64,000 nt of DNA from Carnegiea gigantea (GCA_029747015.1 JAKOGI010001362.1:2501-66500); one strand, 5' to 3'; positions 24,119 to 36,648 are shown, numbered from the stretch's first letter. Notes: a model not told the origin generated them from the sequence alone. Numbers and translations: made by a program.

Positions 24119-27100
24119 TGTAACGGCCCGAACCTAATATTCATTTTAATTTCATTAGATTATCTTAATTACAAGTTGATCAAGTTGGGCTCCACATTTC
24201 AATTTAACTTTTTTTGTATAGCTGTATATGCATATTTGTGCAATGCAGGTTGAAACGATGCCATGGCCTCAAACAGGATTTTACCGTACTCCCAAGTAAT
24301 CATTTCAAATGGCAAATAAACAATTATTCCAATGACCGCTAAAATTTGGAAAATGTTAATAATATTAAGGATAATGCACGAGTAAAAAAAAAAAAACAGT
24401 AACAACATAATTAAAAAAAACAAAAAAAGAGAAAAAGAGGAACAAAACAGTAACCAACATAAACCAAATATATAACAAAACTTAAACCCACAAAAACTCA
24501 AATCTCTCTCTCTCCTCAGCCCAGACCTCCCCTTCCCTGCTCTGCCCTCTACCACGACCCCCACCAGCCGTCTGTCGCCGCCGAGCCCCGCCGAGCACGC
24601 TGGCCGTCGACGCCCCAGCAACGACGCCCCACCTTTTCTGTCCAAACTTTCCCCTGCTCTGCTTCGCATCGTCCTTGCCCTATTGTCGCCGTTCGTTGTC
24701 GAGGCTTCACCGGCCATTCTGCCGTCAACCACCAGCCTCCTGGAGCACCACTGCCACCAGTCACCAACACTACCATCTCCCTCTCCTAGTTCTAGCTCTA
24801 ATTTGGGTTGAAAGGTAAAACCCTAAACCTTGCCTAGCTTGTTTAATTTGGTTGTTTGGGATCGAATTTATGAATTGGATGATGTAACTAGCATTGATAA
24901 ATATTTATTTGCAAATTTCTGAGATTGTTGTGAATGTTGGAATTGAATGGTTGTTTGGGAGGCATTGGCAGAGAAGTGGAAATGAGGGGTTGGAGCCTTA
25001 GTTGGATCTTAGTATGCCTATGATAATTCATTGAAAATTTTTTAGATCAATGTTGGTGAATGATTAAGAGAACTGCATCAATTTGATGTTATTTGGTTAT
25101 ATCGTTATAAGTTTGATGTGAATTTGAGATAAGTTTAGTAAATGTGGTTATGTTATATGTTGAGATGAGTTGATATAAATTCTGAAGCTATGGATATGAA
25201 GTTGACATCAAATGCTTAGAGGCACAACAATCCCACTGTGAGTTTGCATTATTCTTTCTACCATTGTGAGATTATGTAATTCGTATCCATATATGATGGA
25301 ATATGATTGAAGGTATAAGTTTGTGAGTTTTTGCGGTTATGAGTTTGGTATAAGTTTTGGGGATATCATTGGTTGTTGAATGTTAGGGGGGAAAAAAAGG
25401 TACAAAATCAAATGTTTTTACTTTTAGGGCTTATGCCAATGTAGTACTGTAGATCTAAGGACTTGGGTTGTTCAGGGAGAAACTAATAGTCAGTGTTGTG
25501 AATAGAACAATGTCTTGATGCATAAAGACAGGAAAAGGTGGGAAAATATGAATCTTTGAAAGCTTTGCAAAATGTCAACTTGATTCTGACTTATGAGTCG
25601 AGTGGGAAGTAAAGGCGTGTTTGGTACACGAAGGAGGTTAATGGATGCCAACTAATAGAGATTATGTTATTAATGATCCCTTTTTTGATGCAATAAAGTA
25701 TAATGATTGAGATTATAGGTCTAATTTCGCTTTGTAAATGAATAATTTAGAAGCATAATTGGGTTATAATTTCCTAGGGAGAACATACCTAATCAAGTCT
25801 TAAATGTTAACCAAATCTTGAAAATACGTCTAAATAAACAAACCATGATTTTTTTTAATATAATTGAACCGTATTGAATGGCAATTTTCAAAATCTAAGG
25901 TTAATTATTAAAGGGAGTGGGGGAGTACAATTTAGCGATGCAAGAAAATAACAACCATAAGAGTAATAGTAATGATAATAATAACAACAATCATAGTAAT
26001 GATAATAATAATATCGTCGATATTAACAATAATACCATCGATATTGATCAAAACAAGGCGAATAATACCTTTATGCTGCTTTATATATCCATTAAACGAA
26101 CGTTGACAAGAATAGTGATAATAACGTTAATTAACGTGTTGCTAACAATAATTTACAATGGCATTAAGGCTAAGCATGCAACGAAATCACGGAAACAACG
26201 AAATTTGTATTAACAACTCGAATAGAAATGGTAATGACGTTATTGATAAAACCGTGGGTAGTTTTAAAATGTTCATTAAGTTGAGAACTTACATAAACCT
26301 CGTAATATCGCACTAATCAGAAAAATGATAGATTGAAACAGAAGTGAGGCCACCTAGGTCATTTCAAGCTGCGCACAGACAACTTTCAACTAAGCAGGAG
26401 AGAGACGTTCAAAGACCAGGTACGTACATTGCCTATATTCTTCAAAAACTCACAGTATTCTCAGCAATGAAAAGTTAATACAAGATTCATTTAATGAACC
26501 AATTTCTCAATGTTTTGTCACATAAACAAGTGGCCCCGTTAATTATCATCAAGGCTTATGCCCATCAATTATCAAGGCTTATGCCGACCAATATACCCGC
26601 GCGCAGCGTCAACTCAGACTTCTCGATCGGCCTGAGGGGTGAGCACCTAAAGTATGATCGTTTCAAGATGTACATCGACCAAGGGGTCCACTTTCAGATA
26701 AGAATCAGCAAATCAATTTTACTTATACATTCTCTCTCCTGTTTGCAAAACAAAATGTTTTGAAGTGCGGTCGGCCCAACTAATTTCACATAAAACTTAT
26801 TTTACTGCATAGGAATGTATGTGCTGAGCTTCGGCTCATCATTCGAATGTTTTTATGTTTCTGTTTTAGGTAAGAAATCCATGAACAATCATCTTCTTCG
26901 CAAACCAGAAGGGAGCAAGAAGTGAGCGAGCGTTGCAGTTTTGATTGGGCGTTAGCTAGGCTAAGGCTCACAGTGATGGTAGGTAGCACCCTAGAGAACT
27001 GCTTAAAGTTGTACTTTTGAAACTGTGGGGTTGGTAATACTTAGAGCTGATCTGCCAAGTCGTCACATTCATTATGAACTGCATGAATAGACAGATGTTT

Positions 27101-27256
27101 ACTTGTGTTTCCAAAAGTGCAGCAAATCATATAGCCTTGTTCTATCATGGAACGGCAGTAATGCCTCCAATCAAATTGAAAGTCTTCCGCTGCAATGTAA
27201 TAATAAATTAGTGGTTAAGTTAGAGTAATTAGGCATCAGCAGTTGGGGGCGTTACG
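24119..27256 (+). mobile_element. 3.1-kb solo LTR inserted in a Harbinger transposase, CAAAC target duplication
   Basis: It starts TGTAACGGCCCG and ends GGCGTTACG, giving terminal inverted TGTAACG / CGTTACg with the last base changed. CAAAC flanks both sides (24114-24118 and 27257-27261), and the transposase frame resumes on the other side. The inside has no gag or pol. It shows a GC-rich, CT-rich block at 24500-24800, an AAT/AAC-rich part at 25930-26060 and a long AT-rich remainder. Size and layout suit the LTR of a Tekay/Del-like chromovirus, but that assignment is inference. An alternative end at 27067 (GTCGTCACA) has no matching duplication. Confidence 0.72.
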
Positions 27257-27261
27257 CAAAC

Positions 27262-27600
27262 TCAAAGTGAAAGATGGGTTGTGACTACTACGGCCTCAAG
27301 TACATGCTCGTCATCCGAAATTGACGTCAAAATTGAGCAACAACATACACTAGATTGTCAGAGAAATAGTCATTAACTAATCATTGGTATCCTTCTACAT
27401 GACATCCATCAATTGTGAGCCTTCGTCGGATGGATGTTCGATATTGTTATCTCCTTTGCAACTTCATGAAGACGTAGAGTCTTTCTTGATAAATATTCAT
27501 AACACCTTGCATAACTAGATTATCTTCGGCAAATGAATTCGATGAGCTTAATGTATCTAAAGTGTTAAGATTTAATGGGTTAGGAGTAGTTGAACTGGAT
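27262..27600 (-). pseudogene. PIF/Harbinger transposase, 5' part
   Basis: The minus strand includes EGYQ-LVNDYFSDNLVYVVAQF-RQFRMTSMYL, the N-terminal region of a Harbinger transposase, and before it a serine/asparagine-rich leader (27580-27470). It runs into the TCAAAG next to the CAAAC duplication. With the solo LTR and one CAAAC removed, it continues into the fragment at 24118. Confidence 0.75.
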
Positions 27601-27614
27601 GGGCTCAGGTCACA

Positions 27615-27617
<3 letters not shown>

Positions 27618-27703
<86 letters not shown>

Positions 27704-27772
27704 TACAATATATATATATATACTATATATATATGTATATATACGTGTGTGCATGTGTATGTGTGTGTTGTG

Positions 27773-27803
<31 letters not shown>

Positions 27804-27867
27804 GTATATATATGTGTGTATATATATACACACACACATATATACTTACATACATACATACATACAT

Positions 27868-27898
<31 letters not shown>

Positions 27899-27945
27899 TA
27901 CATATACACACGTGCGCGCGGGCGCGCACACACACACACACACAT
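27618..27945. repeat. TA/CA/TG compound microsatellite
   Basis: (TA)n, (CA)n, (GTAT)n and (TACA)n tracts, ending in GTGCGCGCGGGCGCGCAC. It lies directly upstream of the Harbinger 5' part. Confidence 0.97.
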
Positions 27946-28194
27946 ATCCATCTATTAAGAATTAGCAGTTAGAATAAGAACTAAGAACTATTGATCTTGC
28001 CCGTTGATTCTAATCTATTGTCCTGGCGTTTGCCACATTATCAGCTTCATCAATCACTAGTTCCCATCCCAATTGCCCCCTAGCCACGCTTTTAGGAAAA
28101 ACAACTAGCGCCGGCACACCTCTACCTCCATCATGATGATCATTGAAACCTAGTTTGGAGCTATTTGTCTTCCAATGAGCCTTCGATGACCAAT

Positions 28195-29417
28195 TCACGT
28201 CCTTAAAGTGCATTCCATTTTAAGGTCTTTTTGTACCATTTTTAGGGAGAATTGTGTACTTGATGCTATAATTTATACTTCTTTTCCCATGTTACTCTTG
28301 GGTAAGGTTTTTTTCTGTGTTTTGCAGGTTTTGGACATTTTTTCCCTTATTTTGACCCTAGTTAAGTGTATTTTGACTCTCCACGGATGCCCCTAAGTTG
28401 ATATACCCGTGGAAAACAAAGAAGAACCAAAGAATGCCGAGATAGAGCTGATAGTAGATGGCCCATGATGGTGCGCACGGTCCATGATGGCCCCCTTTTC
28501 CCCCGGATTGTTATGATTTCTCACAACTGTTCAACTTCCTGATGGTTTTTATGTTCTTGTAGCAGCATATATGCTATAAAAGGGTTAGCGTCGTTTCATC
28601 CCCTTCAGTCCATTTTTCTTCTCTTCAACTTCATCAATTAGATTAGAATTTAGATTAGAGGAAGAGAGAGTGAATTAATTTGCAAGGATTCCATACCATT
28701 TGCAATAGACGGATTCACGCTCGTTATTTGGCTGACCACTTCTCTTCTCTTCTCTTTTCTCATTTTCTCATTTTTGGATTTATGTTTTGTAATTTTGATT
28801 ATCTTTTGATGTTTGATTTTGGTTTTATGCAAATACTAGTTAAGTTCTTGATTTGCTGTTCATCTCTTTGAGTATTTTGGAATTGCTGGATTGATTTATC
28901 GAATCCTAGGAGATTATTATCTTGTGAGAAATTTGATCACTTTCTTGCATGTATTGGGTATTGATGAAGAACTAAAAGGTGAAATTAGATACTAGAACCC
29001 TAAGATTTGATTTGATTGTGTGGAATCTGGAGAAAGTGATACCGATTGAGAAACCATGAATATAATAATTGCATGCTTAATGAACCTAAAGAAATTGACC
29101 CTTGACAAATGGTAATTGGCTAGATTTAGATATTTCACCTTACCTTGAAAAATGGATATGATACTTCGATTGTAGGTTTTAAAACAACCAATCGAGGAAG
29201 CAGTGCTTGATTAATGCATAGATTGAAAGTTACTTGATTTGCTTAATTCCATGATTATTTATTTGTTAGATTAGATAGTTGAATAGTTTAATTTCAAATC
29301 TCCAATTTTGATTTACTTAGCCTATCTTAAGGAGATAAAGCCCAGTAGATCAACCTAATTCTTGTGGGAGACGACCTTGATTTGCTACAATGTCATCGTG
29401 CACTTGTGGCCCTATCA
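28195..29417 (+). repeat. 5' LTR of the gag-only element
   Basis: About 1223 bp ending GTGGCCCTATCA. The first bases are degraded (TCACGTCC against TGATGAGTCC in the 3' LTR). TGCTATAAAAGGG at about 28570 is a good TATA box. Confidence 0.82.
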
Positions 29418-29444
29418 AGTTTTAGCATCATTGCTAGGGAGTAG
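29418..29444 (+). other. Decayed primer binding site
   Basis: TTTTAGCATCATTGCTAGGG follows the LTR at the place where Athila/Tat-type elements have TTTTGGCGCCGTTGCCGGGG. All six differences are G to A or C to T, the pattern of methylcytosine deamination. Confidence 0.65.
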
Positions 29445-29574
29445 CGTCGAATATTGGGTTTTTCTCAAAATGTTTGACTAAGCATTTTGTTTTTCTTTGA
29501 AGAAAAAATACCAAAAAAAATTAAAAATTAAAAATTCCAAAATTCCAAAACAAATTGAAAAAAAAAAAAAAACC

Positions 29575-30575
29575 ATGGCAATTTTTCATTTCCCCCAATT
29601 CTAGCATGAACTATTCTGGAGGTACTATGAGCAATTAAATGCTTTTCTTCCTCTATGTGGCTATTGTATGACTGTATGAAAAATTTTAGACATTGTTGAT
29701 GAGGTTGTGAATAGTAAAACCCGAGCTCTTTTAAGGTATTGGAGTTTTCATGGTAAAAATGTTGATGAGGTATTGTATTTGCTTGAGTGGGCTTGGGATT
29801 CATTTGAGTTTGAAAATGTTAGTCGTGTTTCTAGATATTCATTTTTTGATTCTTGTGCATTTTATGCTAGATTTTATTATGCCCCTTTTTGGTGTGATTT
29901 GTGTAATTCCTCTTACCATGAAACTAATTCATGTTCTTATTACGCATGCTATGCCCAGCCTAACTTTACATCACCCTGGGACAATATTGATGTTATCCTA
30001 ACCTTACATGATTCATCATTTTCTTTTAACTCAATGTACGAGGCTCTAGGCGGGTTAACCTTTCGGGGTTGTTGCTAGGTTTGATGTTGACGATGCCTGT
30101 TTTGAGTCGGAAGATGTTTTAGATGAGGTGCATGATCTAGATAAGATTCCTTTGGAGGGGTCATGTGATGTGTTTACTCATGAGGAGTCTCCTAGCCTTG
30201 GTTTTGATAATATTTTTTCTCCCTAATTCTCTTGATCATTCCCACATTTCACCTATGTATTTACTACCCTCTCCTTCCCCCGAGTATTACATCAATGTGC
30301 CCATTGATAATCCTATGATTTGTGATGCTAATATTGATTTGGGCTATGAAGATAACATGTTCAATATGCTTAGTGGGAATGTTGATATTTTTATGTCCCT
30401 AGGTTACTTTAGTGGGTATAATGCTTCTGTTGACCAATATTGCATGTACCTACTAGATGCACCTAGAAATATTATGTGGAATACTTTCTTTGATTTCTCT
30501 TTTAAATCTATGGGCTATGGTTTATTAAAGAACACTAACTTTCTTTGTTATGTTCATCTTCCTGCTCTCTTATAG
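29575..30575 (+). pseudogene. Gag-like protein with CCHC zinc knuckle
   Basis: A start in good context (AACCATGGCA) opens a frame with in-frame TAG (29602) and TGA (29677). It continues through LLRYWSFHGKNVDEVLYLLE and an aromatic-rich segment (FYARFYYAPFW) to the knuckle CDLCNSSYHETNSC (29893-29934), an exact C-x2-C-x4-H-x4-C. The downstream part is acidic and shifts frame near 30070 and again near 30225. It ends with SLGYFSGYNASVDQYCMYLL and MWNTFFDFSF (stop at 30573). About 330 residues in all. A knuckle in the first third and no following protease is unlike a standard gag. The rest of the protein is not recognised. Confidence 0.65.
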
Positions 30576-30579
30576 CCAA

Positions 30580-32533
30580 GCTTGTAAGCCCCATGTTGTG
30601 GTGTTTGACAAGCTTTTGTGGTCTTTGACTGCATCTTAATAGGCAGGCCAAGTCTTGAGTATGCTGGAGTGGTTGATACTCCATTTGCTCCATTTGTAAG
30701 AGCCCTTAGCTTGGGTGTATCCAACACCTAACCTAGTGAGGTCCTTATATTTTGTTTTCCCTTCCTTTCTCCTCAATTTTTTCCTTTGAATAATAATGCT
30801 TTATCCAAGCATAGAGAAGGGTAGTTTCATATTTTCATTTTGGTTTTTAGTTTGCATACTTGTTAGAGTACATAGTTTTAGGTTTCATTTTTGTTTTTAT
30901 ATTAGTGTTTTGCATTTAGTTGCATTTATATAGGTTTGCATATAGAATTGCATGTAGGGATGATATGGATTAGTTTAAGATACCTCTAATGATGCTTTTG
31001 CTAGACATAATAGATTTCATGAGCTTTAGTAAATTTTGATGTGTAATCCCTTTTGGTGCTAAAATTTGTGAAGGTTTTGTTAATATTGCTTATTTTTTCC
31101 TTTATCTTGATTAAGAACTACGTTAGCCCTTAGATTCATTGGCATTAATATTTATACATGGAGTCATTTTATAAGCTAATTGAGACTTTGGTAAATGTCC
31201 TGTGAGACTTTGAGTCTTTTGTGGACTAATTTATTATATTTAGTCTCATGTTTCTTTCCTATGTGTAACTCTTTTATGTTGCATTTTTGGAACTTGTCTA
31301 AACTCTTGTTCAAAACTACATTAGCATGTGCATAGTTGATAATATGATAGTGGCATTTCTTTCTTTGGTTATTTTAGCCACATAGCCAAATAGCCTACCC
31401 TTGTATTACATGTTTTTCTCCTTTGCTAACCCTTTTGAACTTATATCCGTCTTTATTGTGAACACTTCATATTAACCCTTGGCCAAATACATGTTCATAA
31501 CCTTTAAGTCAAGCCTATGGATCATCACTTCATCTATATAGTGGCTGGTTTTGGGGGGTATTTAAGTTTAAGTTGGCTTTGGTATGTTGCTTTCTTAAGG
31601 GATTGATGATATTGAGCATTTATTTTGGTTTCCTCTTGTTTGGGTTGTATATATGTACTAGGTTGTGAGTTGATAGTTCGTGATCCTATGCTTTACAATA
31701 ATTGAAATTTTCATTTTATTTCCTAAAGAAGAGTAGAAGGGGGGAAAAAAAAGAAAAAAATCATGTTGAAAAAAAAAAAACAAAGAGAAAAGACAAGGAA
31801 AAAAAGACCTAAAAAAAAAACTAGGTGATTTGCATTGGATCTGTGAATAGCTTGAGCTCTTTCTTTGTTAACTCATTTCTTATTTCATTCGTAGGGTATG
31901 TTCATTGAATTGCTGATGTTTGGAGTGCTGGTGAACTTTATAGTTGCTTGGTCATTTGTTGGTTGCTCCCTAGTCACTTGGCTAAGTAGCTCCACATTGT
32001 CCCAAATGCATTTGTCCACTTTCTTTCCCTTAACCCTTCTAGTGACATTGCAACTCATAGAAAGTCCTCTTGATTGTCTTGTGTACATTGCATTCCTAAT
32101 GGTGGAGAATTTGAGAGTCTTGACAAGCATATGGTAGATTGCATCTTTGGAATGAGTCTTGAGTGAACCTATGCTATATTTCTAGCACATGAGAGGGAGT
32201 GATTCACATTTTCCCAAAGTAAGATTCCACCAGTCTATTTAGCTCTATAATCTCATTTGCTTGAATGATTACTTTATGGTTCCTTAGGGGTGATCAAGTT
32301 TAATATCAAGCTTGTGGTCTTATACTCCTTTGAAAACATTCACCTACTCTTGATTTTGAATATGTTGTGCACTACTTGGGGTTATCATTAATTGATATTC
32401 TTACTTGTGATATACTATGACTTGTCAACTTTAAGGAGGGTTGTTACCTATTTGAGTCCTAGATGCATCTCCCCCTGTTGGGTTTCTCTAGTGCTTGCTT
32501 GAGGACAAGCAATAGTTTAAGCATGGGAGAGTT
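30580..32533 (+). other. Non-coding 3' interior of the gag-only element
   Basis: T-rich sequence without a coherent frame. A poly-purine A-rich block (31735-31825) is followed by the conserved stretch shared with 7955-8428, ending CTTGAGGACAAGCAATAG next to the LTR. Confidence 0.7.
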
Positions 32534-33773
32534 TGATGAGTCCTTAAAGTGCACTCTATTTTGATGTCTTTTTGTACCATTTAGGGAGAATCATGTGCTT
32601 TATGCTACAATTTATACTCCTTTTCCCATTCTACGCTTAGGTATGGTTCTTTTCTATGTTTTATAGGTTTTTGGACCTTTTTGTCTTTGTTTTGGCCCCA
32701 GTTGAGTGTATTGACTCCCCACAATGCCCCTAAGTTGCTACGCCTGTGAAGAAGAAAGAAGAACCAAAGAATGTCGAGATAGAGCTGATAACGGTTGGCC
32801 CATGGTAGTGCCTAAGGTCTGTGGTGGTCCCCTTTCCCCTGGATCGTTATGTTTTCTTGCAGTTGCTCGACTTCCTAGCAGTTTTTTATGTTTTGGTAAC
32901 AACATATTTGCTATAAAAGGGCTGTTTTCAACCTCATTTCATTCCCATCATTCCATTTTTCTTCTCTTCAACTTCATCAATTAGATTAAAATTTAGATTA
33001 GAGGAAGAGATAGTGAATTGAAGTGAACATTTGCAAGGATTCTATGCCAAGTTTGTAATCGACAGATTCACTCCCATTATTTGGCTGAGCATTTCTCTTC
33101 TCTTCTCGTTTCTCATATTCTCATTTTTGAATTTATGTTTTGTAATTTTGATTATCTTTTGATGTTTGATTTTGGTTTTATGCAAATACTAGTCAAGTTC
33201 TTGATTGTTGTTCATTTCTTTGAGTATTTTGGAATTGTTGGATTGATTTATCAAATCTTAGAAGATTACTATCTTGTGAAGAATTTGATCACTTTCTTGC
33301 ATATATAGGGTATTGGATGAAGAGCTGAAAGGTGAAATTCAATACTAGAACCCTAGGATTTGATTTGATTATGTGAACTCTTAAGAAAGTCATACGGATT
33401 AAGAAATCACGAATATGATAATCGCATGTTTAATGAACCTAAATAAATTGGGAGCCCTTGAGAAATGATAATTGGTTAGATTTAGGCATTTCACCTCACC
33501 TTCAAAGAGGGATATGATACTTCGGTTGTTGGTTTTAAAACAACCAATTGAGAAAGAAGTGCTTGACTGATGCGTAGATCGGAAGTTGCTTGATTTGCTT
33601 AATTCCATGATTATTTATTCGTTAGATTAGATAGTTAAATAGTTCAATTTCAAATCTCAAACTTTATTTCTCTTATCCTATCTTAAGGGGATAAAATCTA
33701 GTAGATCAACCTAGTCTTTGTGGGAGACGACCTTGATGTCCTACAATGCCACCGTATGCTTGTGGCCCTATCA
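32534..33773 (+). repeat. 3' LTR of the gag-only element
   Basis: 1240 bp, TGATGAGTCC...CCCTATCA. Aligns with the 5' LTR throughout, at roughly 85 percent by eye. GCTATAAAAGGG near 32910 is the matching TATA box. Confidence 0.85.
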
Positions 33774-33778
33774 CCAAT

Positions 33779-34900
33779 TTCCTACTCAATGCTACTTTAT
33801 CAATGGATCTGACCACCTCAAAAATCTATGCTTGCCAGAAAGACCCATGCTTCCCTGTGATGGGGTTGATGTTGCCCTATTTTGCTTACTTTTATATCGG
33901 TTTTTTTGTTGTTGTTGGAAAACTGAATCTCGGCATACATTTTTTCTATTTCCAACAGTGGGCCAATGCAAATGGAAAGTTGTGCAAGACTCGAATTACC
34001 CTATCTAGATGGGTGATAGGCACCACTATGCTCGTTAGTGGACAGCTAACGCTAATCAACACTGGTCATCCTCTGGTGAGGATTGTGTTGACTATTGTTC
34101 ACCCATATAGCGGGAGGGCAAGCTATTCATGGCAGGTTTATTGGCTCTTTATGATTGACGATGGCAGCATCGAGCTCAATGACAGACGGTGAACCAGAAT
34201 TAGTGTTCACTCTCCACTGGCAAGTCTTGTGACAACTTTGTTAACCCTGAGCTCTTGGCCATCTGTGAACTTTTGTTACTATGTCCAGATCATGGGATGC
34301 TGGGTAATGGGAGATTGGGGCTGTGATTAAATAGATGACGTGACACAATCTTAATGCTTAGATTAAAAACTATAGGATTTGATTAAGTTCTCAACCCAAC
34401 ATATAGTTCTTAATGGAGACGCTATCTTCTCTCTCTCTCTATGTGTGTGTATATATACATAGAGAGAGAGAAGGTAGTGCAGGTATTCACATGAATTATC
34501 ATTTAAATTCAAAAAGATTATGTGCTAGTGTGTTTTAATTTTTTGACTTTTTTGGCTACTTGTGTGAGCAACAGTTTGTTATGGGTAGTTGTGCAATCAA
34601 AGTTATAGAAGCATTCATGCAAATTAATATTGGACTTTTCATTTTTAATTTTTTTAGATAAATAATTGAACGTTACAATAATTGATACAGATATAGATTG
34701 AAAAATAGACATACATACGAAAAAAAGTATATTAAAAAAATCAAACAGCAAAAGCACATCGCGGAGATACAAGGATAAGACAACAAAACAAGACGTAATT
34801 ACTTAGAAATGAAAACATGAATAATAATAATAATCATGGTAGAAGTGGAAAGTACCTAATTAGGGACATAAACCCATAAATGTTATATCAACCAAAGTAA
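33779..34900. other. Spacer, function not recognised
   Basis: One plus-strand frame (33746-34192, partly inside the LTR) has no domain I recognise. At 34430-34475 a CTCTCTCTCTATG...CATAGAGAGAGAG inverted repeat could form a hairpin. Confidence 0.35.
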
Positions 34901-34929
34901 TTTTTCCTCAACCTTTCACCTACAACTTT

Positions 34930-35725
34930 GTGCAGCGATCATTGTTGGGTTGGTGATGTAAGATGTATCTTTAAACATAAGCTTAGAATCCTGCATTTCT
35001 GGTCTTGCTTCATCCTCCTTCATTTTCACCTTTGTTCCTTGTTGTTTGGCCTCTACTGCCTGTCGTATGCGGAATGCCATTTGGCATCAACTAACTCCTT
35101 AGTTGCGTATGTGGCATAATACTGGTCGGTTCCCAAATTCTCAGATTTTTTGGCTAAATTGGTGACACTTTCCACATATTTGTCTTTTATCTTTCGTTTG
35201 ACAGCTTTTTGGCATGTGGGATGTACTTCATAGACTTTTTAGTAAGAGGCTCACTAGTTAGTATGTCTTCTTATCCTGAGAAAGTATAGGACCCGGACTT
35301 ATTCACATGACTTCTTTTACAATTAGGTTGATCAAACTTTACGGGGCGTCAATTGGATTATTCTCTTAGTATCATCCAACAATGCTCCATAGTGAATTTG
35401 GTGCCACTTCGTTCGAAGTATATAGTGTATGTTTGAGCAACTACATCTTTCTCATCCAATCCACTTTTGGCACCATCCAAACATTTGTCATATATGGCAC
35501 TGAGTTTTGAACATGCTAAGTTTATTCCACCCTAATGTTTCTTTATAGATTCAGCAATTGAAAAGCTCCTTAGCGTCGATGCTCCTTATAGAATTCTGCA
35601 ACATGTTCCTGATTTCTCATATTTTTGGTCACTCCTCACACATCCATCCATGTTTATATAAAGCCAAGCTTTTATTAGACACTTGACTTCCTTTTGGCTT
35701 CCAGTTGAAAGACCCTCGCTTTCTT
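34930..35725 (-). pseudogene. Myb-like/NAM-associated ORF of a PIF/Harbinger element, decayed
   Basis: Minus-strand pieces read CLIKAWLYINMDGC, then FSIAESIKKH-GGINLACSK and LDEKDVVAQTYTIYFERSGTKFTMEHCWMILRE, followed by a charged C-terminal stretch. This is the layout of the trihelix/NAM-associated proteins that accompany the transposase in plant Harbinger elements and bind the element ends. Stops interrupt it about every 30-60 residues. No transposase or inverted ends lie next to it, so it is an orphan remnant. Confidence 0.6.
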
Positions 35726-36353
35726 ATGTCGTAATTGTAATCGAACGAGTTATTTACTCTTGAACACCCCCAACTATGGTGTCTGAATTTCTTAAACCAC
35801 GAAGTTCAAGAATGATTTTTTCGAATCCTCAAGATTTGAAGAAAATGACTTTCTGGTCTTTTTGTTATTATTTTGGCCCGGAACTTTCAGAAATTTTCAA
35901 CGTTGGCCCAAATGACGTACTTTGAATAATTTTGCTATTTTTTGGGTTTCTTCAAAAAAGATGCTTGTTTTAATCGATTTAACTTCTTATAATAACTTTA
36001 TTGGTATGAATTATCATAATCTACTACTTATATCATAAATATTATTTTCTGTGACTATAGGCCCACCATGCTTAGCAGAATAATAAAGCTTAATTAGAAA
36101 GTTTTGACTAGTACCTGAACTTAGTTGTTGCTAGATCCTGGCATTCCTCTAACTTTCAGTTTACAAAGATTATTAATCTCAACTACACATTCCTTAAATC
36201 AGGCACAACACAGATCCGTTTTGTTTCCTACCTCAGACAGTAGTCACTAATCAAGTTTTATATGTTTTTAAGGGTAGTGAGACTTTAGTCAAGAAATCAT
36301 AATATTTAAGACCTAATGTTCGATTAAATAACGTTCCCTACTTAGAAACTTCT

Positions 36354-36359
36354 TTTATT
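36354..36359 (-). terminator. Polyadenylation signal of caulimovirid copy 2
   Basis: AATAAA on the minus strand about 165 bases after the TATA box. In pararetroviruses the signal lies shortly downstream of the transcription start, so the genomic RNA is terminally redundant. Confidence 0.45.
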
Positions 36360-36518
36360 GAAAACTTGAAAGAGGAAATATTATAATAGAAAGATTTGAA
36401 GAGGGACTTAAGCTACTAAGTTCATCAGAGATGCTTGATCATAGAAAAATGCATGTACCTGACTTCTATTTTGCTCTAAGTATGCTCAGATGATCGCATC
36501 CCCTCTCAGCATTCAATC

Positions 36519-36640
36519 TTTTCTTTTATAGAGGAGATAAACCACATAGGATGCTCCAATGGCTATATTACATACACTGATATTTTCATACGACGACAGT
36601 TGTTTTCACATGGCTATAGTAGATTGCATTATTTTACTGA
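36519..36640 (-). promoter_or_regulatory. Caulimovirid genomic promoter candidate (copy 2)
   Basis: On the minus strand CTCTATAAAAGAA (36533-36521) is a TATA box placed after the last ORF, exactly where the 35S-type promoter of the circular genome belongs. Upstream is GTCGTCGTATG, loosely like an activating TGACG-type element. No counterpart was found beside copy 1. Confidence 0.5.
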
Positions 36641-36648
36641 CTTGACAC

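Larger units (their letters stand above)
28195..33773 (+). mobile_element. Complete non-autonomous LTR retrotransposon encoding only a gag-like protein
   Basis: LTRs at 28195-29417 and 32534-33773 are flanked by CCAAT (28190-28194 and 33774-33778). A decayed primer site follows the 5' LTR at once, and a purine-rich GGGAGAGTT precedes the 3' LTR. The 3.1-kb interior has one coding region (29575-30575) with a zinc knuckle. I see no protease, reverse transcriptase, RNase H or integrase. This matches the TR-GAG class (terminal-repeat elements with gag only), which must borrow pol proteins from an autonomous partner. The LTRs differ at many positions, so insertion is old. The fragment at 7955-9701 belongs to the same family. 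Confidence 0.88.

Noticed and set aside
25615..25915. A Tourist-type element starting GGCGTGTTTGGTACACG
   Set aside because: No inverted partner or TTA duplication found; it lies inside the solo LTR.
26494..26763. A plus-strand 89-residue frame inside the solo LTR
   Set aside because: No domain, and it is internal to LTR sequence without gag or pol.
24119..27067. Solo LTR ending at GTCGTCACA (27067)
   Set aside because: The following TTCAT does not match CAAAC. The end at 27256 does, and the Harbinger protein resumes exactly there.
28010..28213. A minus-strand 67-residue frame upstream of the gag-only element
   Set aside because: No recognisable domain, and it runs into the LTR.
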